A stretch of DNA of 50,139 nucleotides, from the NCBI GenBank assembly GCA_001914785.1, contig MNDE01000102.1, forward strand, positions 1-50,139. The letters run 5' to 3'. The DNA comes from Acidobacteria bacterium 13_2_20CM_57_17. Lineage in GTDB: Bacteria > Acidobacteriota > Terriglobia > Acidiferrales > UBA7541. Positions 43,903 to 50,139 of the stretch are shown here, in pieces; position 1 is the first letter of the stretch; each line of letters begins with the position of its first letter. Both the position numbers and the translations under genes were made by a program. Under the pieces are notes generated by a model, which did no database searches, was not told where the DNA came from, and was given only the letters and a program-made list of their open reading frames with translations.

Positions 43903-45402
43903 TTACGGAGCTGTGATCTCCGTCTCCCGCTTTGCAGACTCGCGCGCCACCGCAGCCGAGCGTTGGATCTCCAGGTACTCAGCGAGGGTTTTCTTGGCAA
44001 GCTCGGACTGGCCACTTGCCTGATAGGCTTGCGCGAGCTGATAGTGCAGGCTGCCGTCATCATCGGAAGGCAGAGCTGCCTTCAGATGAGGAATTGCTTC
44101 GACGGGCTTTCCAACGGCCAGGTCGGCCCGAGCCAAGGATTTGTGTGCAGCCAGGAATTTTGGGTCGCGAATTACGGTGCGTTTGAGCAGGGGGATCGCT
44201 TCTTCCACACGCTGCAAGTCGAGCAGCGTGTCACCCACAAGGTAACTCAACTCCGCCGACGCGGGCTGTTGCCGGAGAAGGTCCTGAAGCAATGCTAGGG
44301 CCGCGCCGTAGTCCTGCCCTAGTTTCAGGCTAATGGCGAGCTGTTTTTGGATCTGCGCGTCAGTGGGCGAAAACTTCAAGGCCTCCAGCCACTCGCCAGC
44401 AGCCTCGGCGTATCTTTTCTGACTGTTGTAAATGTGGGCTTTTAGCTCGTGCAGCTCCGCAGAGGGGGGCAACTGACCGAGCCTAGTGAACGCGTTGACT
44501 GCCAACTCGTTGTAGGCTCGTGACCGCCAGTAAAACGAGTCTGCTGTGTTGTCCCTTTTTGCCGCGGCGATCAACTCATTGTAGTGTCCCGCGTGGTAAT
44601 CACACTCCAGCGTCTGAGTGGGGCATTCTGGTGCGGGAAGCTGTGATTCCTTTTTCTCTTCAGCGCTTGCCCAGTCCGGATGCCCGGTTTGTCGATAAAT
44701 CTCCGCCACCGCCTTGTGAATGCCGCGCAACGTCGGTTTCTCCTCTAGCGCGCGACGATAAAGATAAAACGCACTCGAGAATTGCTGTTCCCGCAAACGC
44801 GCTTCCGCGAGCAGGCCCAGGGAATAGGAAGATTGTGGGGCGGCCCCCTGTAATTTGTCGAAAGCGCGGCCGGCAAGCGTCTCGTAAGAGTGCCCTAGTC
44901 CGTACCAGGCTTGTGGGCTTTCGGGATCAAATTCAGTGAGCTTCTGATATTGCTCCGTTGCCTCTTCGACGCGATCGAGGGAAAGCAGTGCTCCTGCGAG
45001 CATTTGATGGGCCTCCCGGTGGTCCGGTTGCAGATCCAGGAGAGTGTTGAGCGCTTCGACTGCTGCGGTCGTCTCACCCAATTGCAGACGAGCGGTCCCC
45101 AGAAAGAGCCATGCCGGAGCCAAGCGTGAATCAAGCTTGACCGCTGCCTCTAACTCCGAAATGGCCTCGCGTTTTCTGCCGGCCATTTGCAGCGCCATAC
45201 CGAGATTGAGCATCAGCCCCGGGTTGTTGGGCACTGCTTGATTTAGCTCTCGGTAGAGAGGGATGGCCTGCGCAAAATTGCCTTCCGCCATCAGCTCCTT
45301 TGCGCGCTGGGACTTAAGCGCCAGACTGTTCGACTGTGGCACACAGGTCGCCGGTACCGGGATCGACACCAGGTAAAGAAGAAGCAATCCTGTAGTTTTC
45401 AT
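43903..45402 (-). CDS. Exported TPR protein, second copy
   Basis: A 499-residue protein with a signal peptide (MKTTGLLLLYLVSIPVPATCVPQ) and TPR units through most of its length: RAKELMAEGNFAQAIPLYRELNQAVPNNPGLMLNLGMALQMAG, AISELEAAVKLDSRLAPAWLFLGTARLQLG, ATEQYQKLTEFDPESPQAWYGLGHSYE and, late, AIPLLKRTVIRDPKFLAAHKSLARADL. A central stretch with CPTQTLECDYHAGHY has two cysteines that could form a disulfide in the periplasm. The ATG at 45402 is preferred to the GTG at 45411. It is the last gene inside the putative island; the att-like repeat lies 130 bases upstream of its start. Confidence 0.87.
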   Translation of the reverse strand: MKTTGLLLLYLVSIPVPATCVPQSNSLALKSQRAKELMAEGNFAQAIPLYRELNQAVPNNPGLMLNLGMALQMAGRKREAISELEAAVKLDSRLAPAWLFLGTARLQLGETTAAVEALNTLLDLQPDHREAHQMLAGALLSLDRVEEATEQYQKLTEFDPESPQAWYGLGHSYETLAGRAFDKLQGAAPQSSYSLGLLAEARLREQQFSSAFYLYRRALEEKPTLRGIHKAVAEIYRQTGHPDWASAEEKKESQLPAPECPTQTLECDYHAGHYNELIAAAKRDNTADSFYWRSRAYNELAVNAFTRLGQLPPSAELHELKAHIYNSQKRYAEAAGEWLEALKFSPTDAQIQKQLAISLKLGQDYGAALALLQDLLRQQPASAELSYLVGDTLLDLQRVEEAIPLLKRTVIRDPKFLAAHKSLARADLAVGKPVEAIPHLKAALPSDDDGSLHYQLAQAYQASGQSELAKKTLAEYLEIQRSAAVARESAKRETEITAP

Positions 45403-45531
45403 GAAGGCCACGACACCAAGCTCGACACAGATTATAGGCGGACGCCGTCCGTGTCGTCACCGGTCTTCGCGTCTTCTGCTTTCTCGCCATATGTTCTTTG
45501 CAATCCATTGATTACAAAACAGTTAGAACTT

Positions 45532-45610
45532 TGGAGGCGGGGGGAGTCGGAATTCTGAGCCCCACTGATTCCACGTAACTTACTGATTCTACTAAACGGC
45601 AGAAACAACA
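45532..45610 (-). repeat. att-like repeat, right copy, with conserved flank
   Basis: Bases 45532-45553 are identical to 23999-24020 (22 bp, including a G6 run), in the same orientation. The next 60 bases are a diverged version of those right of the left copy, with ACGYAACTTAYTGATTYT at exactly the same distance (23 bases) from the core. The left flank differs (no CCA-like TGG TGG here). This fits a second element end, lying to the right in tandem with the 24.0-45.5 kb segment. No integrase is visible on either side. The remaining gap 45611-45921 holds a palindrome at 45740 and no gene. Confidence 0.55.
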
Positions 45611-45739
45611 AAAACAGCGAATTCGCCGAAGTGAGGTACACGGCGGGTACACGGGAGTCCCCGATGTGGTCTTTAGAGAGTCTAAGTTCCGCTCGTAGCT
45701 TGCGAAGGAGTTTTTGCCACTGGGAAATGCAGTTTTCAC

Positions 45740-45756
45740 CTGATTGTAACAATCAG
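45740..45756. promoter_or_regulatory. Perfect 17-bp palindrome upstream of the LuxR-type gene
   Basis: CTGATTGT (45740-45747), a central A, and ACAATCAG (45749-45756) form a perfect inverted repeat, about 165 bases before the regulator gene. The form (two half-sites, odd centre) fits a dimeric regulator's operator, possibly autoregulatory. Confidence 0.5.
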
Positions 45757-45921
45757 CCTCGCGAAGTATTCAAAGGCGGGTCCTTTTTCTACTTATATCG
45801 GTCCGTGAACCCAGGTAGCAGCTCGGCTCTGGGCAAGGGGAAATTATGATCGCCGAGGGCGAGCACCATTATTCGCACCCAGCCCTGCTGGATAGCAGGA
45901 CCAAACTGAGTGGTGGTGCAA

Positions 45922-46641
45922 ATGTTGGCAACGAGAAAGCTAAATTCATCAGGGTCATTCTCGGAGCAAGTGCGAATTCCTTCTGTGCAATTCGGTGGTG
46001 TTCTTGGGGAACGCTTTCCCAATGCAATCGATAAAAGTTCCGGGAATGGGCATCATTTAAGTCACAGGCGCGGAGAGACGCTAGCTGCGGGGTTCCTTCT
46101 CCTGGACGCTTCCCTCCGGCCCCTCTACGCCAGCGAAGAGGCTCTGGCGATCCTTTCTTATCCGGGAGTTCCATCCAAAAAAGACCTTGGCAACTCCCTG
46201 CAGAGCAAAATCCGATCGCTGCTTCACAGCAATGGCAATCACAACGGACATCATAACGGTTTCTCTCCTTCGAAATTCCTGAATGAAATCGCTTCAGGAA
46301 AGAGGCGCTACCAACTTCGGGCATTCTCGATGAAATCGAATCTTGGAATTGAGCGAGGACCTGCGATCGCTCTCTTACTGGAAAGAAGCCACCGAGGCGC
46401 GTTCAATCTCGAAAGCCTTGCTCGGAAATTTTGTCTAACCCAACGCGAGAGGGAAACAGTTGACCTTCTAATCCAAGATCTCAGTACAAAACAAATCGCC
46501 AGCCGGATGAACATCAGCCCAAACACAGTAAAGGCTTTTTTGAGATCCGTGATGATCAAGGTCGGAGCGAAAAATAGGACCGGCATTATAGGGAGAATTC
46601 TTCAGGCCTCGAAAGGTTTGGACGGGGAAACTTCTCTCTAG
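45922..46641 (+). CDS. PAS-like sensor with LuxR-type HTH
   Basis: A 239-residue cytosolic regulator. An N-terminal leader of about 45 residues has no clear fold. Residues about 50-150 look like a PAS domain (LAAGFLLLDASLRPLYASEEALAILSYPG is the usual first two strands and helix) and include a His/Asn-rich loop (HSNGNHNGHHNGF) that might bind metal or may just be a linker. The C-terminal LuxR/GerE HTH is LTQRERETVDLLIQDLSTKQIASRMNISPNTVKAFLRSVMIKVGAKNRTGI. No receiver Asp pocket is seen, so it is not a response regulator. The ATG at 45922 follows GGTGG; a GTG at 45910 is an alternative. A perfect palindrome lies upstream. Confidence 0.8.
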   Translation: MLATRKLNSSGSFSEQVRIPSVQFGGVLGERFPNAIDKSSGNGHHLSHRRGETLAAGFLLLDASLRPLYASEEALAILSYPGVPSKKDLGNSLQSKIRSLLHSNGNHNGHHNGFSPSKFLNEIASGKRRYQLRAFSMKSNLGIERGPAIALLLERSHRGAFNLESLARKFCLTQRERETVDLLIQDLSTKQIASRMNISPNTVKAFLRSVMIKVGAKNRTGIIGRILQASKGLDGETSL

Positions 46642-46705
46642 ATTCATACGTCATTCACGGCGAGTTCATTCTGTAGTCGTTGGTGTGCAAGGTTAGACGG
46701 ACTAT

Positions 46706-47014
46706 ATGCCAGCAGGATCGCAGAAAAAGCGGGTTCAGCCGCGCTTTTCAACGGGTGGGCGCTTTCGCGGCAGCCAGTTGCCATTGCATCAGAGCCATCG
46801 GGAATCGCGGGAGATTGAAGGGGAAGTGAAAAACATTTCCGACGGCGGTTTTTGCGTGATCGCGACTCGTGCTCCGCAAAGGTCTGCGCTTCTTCAAGGT
46901 CGGCTTTTGTTTCCTCGCATGCCCGCACAGATCCCCACGCTCGTTCAGGTTCGTTGGGCAGAAAAGGGTCCATCCGGCCGGAATTACCGAATCGGTTTGC
47001 AGTACGTCATCTGA
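46706..47014 (+). CDS. PilZ-domain protein
   Basis: A 102-residue single-domain protein. KKRVQPRF (7-14) gives the R-x3-R part of the c-di-GMP-binding motif, and NISDGGFCV (D/N-x-S-x-x-G) gives the second part. The C-terminal VRWAEKGPSGRNYRIGLQYV is the usual last strand pair with GLQ/GVQ. It should bind c-di-GMP as a stand-alone adaptor. The ATG has a modest ribosome-binding site (ACGGAC). It sits 64 bases after the PAS-LuxR gene and may be co-transcribed with it. Confidence 0.82.
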   Translation: MPAGSQKKRVQPRFSTGGRFRGSQLPLHQSHRESREIEGEVKNISDGGFCVIATRAPQRSALLQGRLLFPRMPAQIPTLVQVRWAEKGPSGRNYRIGLQYVI

Positions 47015-47173
47015 GCCGATAATCTCATCCATCTCCTCTCAGGTTTTTCCCTTAACCCCACTGGTTACTTCGATCCGCTAATTGACGCAGCCTTCCTACA
47101 TTAATACCGTGTGAATGCGACGTGAATGACGGCATCGAAGTCGCGCGGTCTTGAAATCTATCAGCATTTTGCG

Positions 47174-47215
47174 ATCTCCGCCCCAGCCGAGGCCGTGGCG
47201 GAGATTTTCTTTTTC
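47174..47215 (+). terminator. Terminator-like hairpin (possible attenuator) before galE
   Basis: ATCTCCGCC (47174-47182) pairs perfectly with GGCGGAGAT (47197-47205) around a 14-base loop, and TTTCTTTTTC follows (47206-47215). That is an intrinsic-terminator shape. It ends only one base before the TGGAGG ribosome-binding site of galE (ATG at 47226). It may stop read-through from the upstream genes or act as a conditional attenuator in the galE leader. Confidence 0.65.
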
Positions 47216-47225
47216 TGGAGGCCGG

Positions 47226-48263
47226 ATGCGGGTACTCGTGACTGGCGGGGCGGGCTACATCGGAAGTCATACTGCCAAAGTTTTGGCTCGCACAGGGTTT
47301 GAGCCAATCGTGCTGGATAACCTTTCAACCGGGCACCGGTGGGCCGTGAAATGGGGCCCGCTGGTCGAAGGTGATCTTGGGGATTCCGCCCTAATTCACG
47401 AAGTAATCAAATCCCACAGGATCCAGGCCGTGGTCCACTTTGCCGGGTTCGCCTACGTGGGCGAGTCCATGCATCGCCCCCGCCAGTATTTTCGCAACAA
47501 TGTGACCTACACGCTGCGGCTGTTGGATGCGATGACGGACACCTGTGTGAAGCACATTGTTTTTTCTTCCAGCTGCGCGACCTACGGCATTCCCACAAGC
47601 GTTCCCATTCGCGAGGAGCACGTCCAGAACCCGATTAATCCCTATGGTGAGTCGAAAAGGATGGTCGAACGCATCCTCGCTTGGTATGGAGAAGCGTATG
47701 GCTTGCGCTGGACTGCCCTGCGTTATTTCAACGCTGCCGGTGCCGACCCGGATGGAGAATTGGGAGAGAGCCATTCACCGGAAACTCATCTTATTCCGCT
47801 CGCCATTCAGGCGGCTCTTGGAGAGAAACGGGCTCTCGAGATTTACGGCACCGATTATCCCACTCCAGACCGCACTGCCGTCCGCGACTACACTCACGTG
47901 ATGGACTTGGCCGAGGCGCACGTTGCAGCCCTAAGACACATGCTCAAGAGCCACCAGAATGCTGCCATTAATTTGGGCACGGGAAAAGGCCACTCCGTGC
48001 GTGAGGTCATTGCTGCCGTGGAGCGAACGAGTGGCTGTTATGTTCCCGTTCGGGAGGCGGAACGCCGTGCCGGCGATCCTCCATCTCTCGTGGCAGATGG
48101 CAGGAAAGCCAAGGAACTTCTGGGATGGGAGCCGCGCCACTCTTCGTTGGATGAAATCGCTGAAACGGCCTGGCAATGGCACGCCAGTCGATCTCACGTT
48201 CCTGCAGCTCGAGTAAATCTGGAGGTTCACGGAGGTACAGGTTCGCGTGCAGCAGCAGACTGA
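47226..48263 (+). CDS. galE: UDP-glucose 4-epimerase
   Basis: A 345-residue extended short-chain dehydrogenase/reductase. MRVLVTGGAGYIGSH gives the NAD-binding GGxGxxG at 7-13. The catalytic pair is Y140 and K144 in PYGESK, with the serine-rich SSSCATYG (114-121) before it. ALRYFNAAGADPDGELGE and RDYTHVMDLAEAHVAAL are further GalE hallmarks, and the length is typical. It interconverts UDP-glucose and UDP-galactose for polysaccharide or LPS synthesis. The ATG at 47226 is chosen over an in-frame 25-codon extension because GGAGG lies directly upstream and MRVLVTGG is the family start. A terminator-like hairpin precedes it, which suggests that expression is controlled in the leader. Confidence 0.95.
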   Translation: MRVLVTGGAGYIGSHTAKVLARTGFEPIVLDNLSTGHRWAVKWGPLVEGDLGDSALIHEVIKSHRIQAVVHFAGFAYVGESMHRPRQYFRNNVTYTLRLLDAMTDTCVKHIVFSSSCATYGIPTSVPIREEHVQNPINPYGESKRMVERILAWYGEAYGLRWTALRYFNAAGADPDGELGESHSPETHLIPLAIQAALGEKRALEIYGTDYPTPDRTAVRDYTHVMDLAEAHVAALRHMLKSHQNAAINLGTGKGHSVREVIAAVERTSGCYVPVREAERRAGDPPSLVADGRKAKELLGWEPRHSSLDEIAETAWQWHASRSHVPAARVNLEVHGGTGSRAAAD

Positions 48264-48441
48264 CTACCAACTAGTTGGCGTGTTCTCCAGTGGCTGGAAC
48301 CCGCGGCGGCAATCGCCGGTGCCGGCGAACTTGCACTCCAGTCTTCGCCACGGGGGCCTGCGTCAGCCTTTTACATGGAGTGGCTGCGAGGATTCCACTG
48401 TTGCGCTGCATGTCGCGTTGCGCCTGTTTCTCGCACTTGTG

Positions 48442-50139
48442 ATGTTCCCGCTCCTCCTTCTGGCCGATGAGAGTGGGAACATAACCGGCAAAGTTGTGGA
48501 ATTGGGTGGCGGAAGGTTGACCGGTGTGAAAGTGACTCTAGTCAATGAAGAGACGAACACGAAACAGGAGGCGGTGACTGCAGAAGATGGCAGATTCAGC
48601 TTCACGGATCTGACACTTGGAACTTACCTCCTTCAGATTGAAGCGGGCGGGTTCGAGCCATACAAGACGAACATTCAAGTGGGAACGGAAAAGCTGAACC
48701 CCTTGAAGATTAAGCTGAAGCTGGAAACCGTGGAAGAGGAAGTCATCGTTCGACCGGATACAAGTAACGATCGAATATCTCCTGAAAGCAATGTTCAGTC
48801 GATGAAAGTGGATGAGACCTTTTTCAATGGACTCCCCCTTGATGTCGACTACCTGCTTCCGTTCATTGATACTTTTGCATCGGCGGCAGTACAGGGCCAT
48901 GAAGGAACTTCAATCGTCGTCGATGGTGTCGACGGTGGAGAACTTGACATGCCCAGTAGCGCGATACGATCCGTGAAAATCGACCGCAACCCCTATTCTG
49001 CAGAGTTTCAACATCCCGGCGTTGCACGGGCGGAAATTACCACAAAGCACGGGCATGGGCATCGGTACCGTGGCAGCATCGGACTTCTTGCAAGGAATTC
49101 CGTCTTCGACGCACGAAACGCTTTTGCCGACACGAGGCCGGATCTGAACCGCCGCTTTCTGGAGGGCAGTTTGGGGGGGCCGCTGCTGGGGCAGAATAGC
49201 TACTTTTTTGTTGCGGGCGACCGTTTGATGAACGATGAGAGCACCGTTGTGAATGCTTTGAATACAGTCGCCCTAACGGGTCCTATCAACATTAACGTGC
49301 CTACGCCGCAACGACGGGACCATTTCTTCGCGCGAACGCAATGGGGGTTGACGGAGATGCAAACACTCTCCCTGAACTATACATTCAGCGATCACTCCAG
49401 CAAAAACAACGGAGTCGGGGCGTTAAATCTGCCCGAACAAGGGACCAGCGCGGATCGGTACACACATCGGGTGCAGTTGATCGAAAGTGCAGCCTTGTCA
49501 CCGCAATTCCGTAACGAGATCATATTTGTTTTCAAAGATCAGACGTCACGATCCGGGAGCCGGGCCAGTGGGCCGGAGATTCTGGTGAACGGCGCGTTTG
49601 TCGGTGGACCATCCCAATCTTTTGATGACAAAGAAAGGCACGCGTTTGATATACAGGATACGGCGACTTACATCCGCGGAAAGCATAGCTTCCTTCTTGG
49701 TGCAACGGTCAGGAATGAGTGGTCGCATGTCTTCGAAGCAACGAATTTTGGCGGAACGTTTCAGTTTAGCAGTGTTGATCAATACAGAAATGTCGTCCAA
49801 AACCACGTGGGCACGCCGGATCTGTTCCAAGCAAATCAAGGCGAACCGGAAATTTCCTACCTTGAGCAGCAAACCAGCGGATTTGCGCAGGACACGATGC
49901 GAGTATTGCCAAGCCTTAGCCTTACGTTTGGGCTGCGGTACGATTGGCAAAACACGCTTGACAACCGTGGAGATCTTGCTCCGCGGCTCGCGCTAGCATT
50001 CGCGCCCGGCAAACGGAAGAGAACGGTGCTGCGTGCGGGCGCTGGGATCTTCTACGACAATTTGCCGCGGTCCGCCACAGAGGATGCGCTGCTCTTGGAC
50101 GGCGTGCGCGTCCGCGAGATCGACATTTCCTACCCGTCC
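48442..50139 (+). CDS. TonB-dependent receptor with carboxypeptidase-regulatory-like domain, 3' end outside the window
   Basis: An open frame that runs off the end of the window, about 566 codons visible. It starts (MFPLLLLADESGN) within what looks like a longer signal peptide (ALRLFLALVMFPLLLLA). The frame stays open upstream past 48280 without a good ribosome-binding site, so the true start is uncertain. ITGKVVELGGGRLTGVKVTLVNEETNTK to GRFSFTDLTLGTYLLQIEAGGFEP is the CarboxypepD_reg domain. A plug follows (TSIVVDGVDGGELDMPSSAIRSVKIDRNPYSAEFQHPGVARAEITTK), then barrel strands ending with LRAGAGIFYDNLPRSATEDALL. It is of the same class as the 34.6-38 kb receptor but a distant relative. It begins 178 bases after galE, and its substrate is unknown. 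Confidence 0.85.
   Translation, partial: MFPLLLLADESGNITGKVVELGGGRLTGVKVTLVNEETNTKQEAVTAEDGRFSFTDLTLGTYLLQIEAGGFEPYKTNIQVGTEKLNPLKIKLKLETVEEEVIVRPDTSNDRISPESNVQSMKVDETFFNGLPLDVDYLLPFIDTFASAAVQGHEGTSIVVDGVDGGELDMPSSAIRSVKIDRNPYSAEFQHPGVARAEITTKHGHGHRYRGSIGLLARNSVFDARNAFADTRPDLNRRFLEGSLGGPLLGQNSYFFVAGDRLMNDESTVVNALNTVALTGPININVPTPQRRDHFFARTQWGLTEMQTLSLNYTFSDHSSKNNGVGALNLPEQGTSADRYTHRVQLIESAALSPQFRNEIIFVFKDQTSRSGSRASGPEILVNGAFVGGPSQSFDDKERHAFDIQDTATYIRGKHSFLLGATVRNEWSHVFEATNFGGTFQFSSVDQYRNVVQNHVGTPDLFQANQGEPEISYLEQQTSGFAQDTMRVLPSLSLTFGLRYDWQNTLDNRGDLAPRLALAFAPGKRKRTVLRAGAGIFYDNLPRSATEDALLLDGVRVREIDISYPS

Noticed and set aside
45532..45610. Transposon or insertion-sequence end
   Set aside because: The repeats are direct, not inverted, no transposase is present, and the flank similarity continues on one side only, which fits an att site better.

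Overview
The window looks like a chromosomal segment of an Acidobacteriota bacterium, probably Terriglobia. This is inferred from gene content, not from a marker gene. The signs are three secreted proteins of about 1,060-1,110 residues built from Asp-box (BNR/VPS10-like) repeats, TonB-dependent receptors with an N-terminal carboxypeptidase-regulatory-like domain, two CRTAC1/ASPIC-UnbV proteins paired with TPR proteins, a DUF2277 protein, and a LigD with the order phosphoesterase-ligase-polymerase. Base composition is moderately GC-rich. I see no tRNA, rRNA or CRISPR array.

Layout. 1-4.1 kb: small secreted, HExxH and membrane proteins, then a KimA-type potassium transporter. 4.1-5.7 kb: a 549-base AT-richer gap with degenerate repeats and an operator-like palindrome, then two tandem TIR-domain genes. 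A 16/17-bp direct repeat lies on each side of the TIR pair. 5.7-18.0 kb: three Asp-box giants, with a membrane-anchored peroxiredoxin, a PagL-like outer-membrane protein and a LolA-like periplasmic protein among them. 18.0-23.9 kb: a DNA-repair block (DUF72, ligD, divergent ku, a MerR-TPR fusion, DUF2277).

24.0-45.5 kb: an accessory segment bounded by two identical 22-bp direct repeats. Each repeat resembles the 3' end of a tRNA or tmRNA on the minus strand, and the sequences to their right are also related. This suggests an integrative island that has lost, or never had within the window, its integrase. Its left part is heavily decayed: a truncated esterase, a broken NagB-like gene, a broken hexuronate-type MFS transporter, and a DUF5009 acyltransferase fragment fused in frame to a PIG-L deacetylase. 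Its right part is a more intact carbohydrate-uptake and periplasmic sugar-oxidation locus: a ROK regulator divergent from a TonB receptor, then DUF1080 (one frameshift), a sugar-isomerase-like TIM barrel, a Gfo/Idh/MocA oxidoreductase and a second, broken TIM barrel. Several of these carry twin-arginine signals, so the chemistry is probably periplasmic. TPR/CRTAC1 pairs sit on both sides of this locus.

45.5-50.1 kb: a PAS-LuxR regulator, a PilZ protein, galE preceded by a terminator-like hairpin just before its ribosome-binding site, and a second TonB receptor that runs off the end of the window.

The strongest leads for something undescribed are the repeat-flanked tandem TIR pair and the repeat-bounded island carrying a periplasmic glycoside-oxidation pathway.
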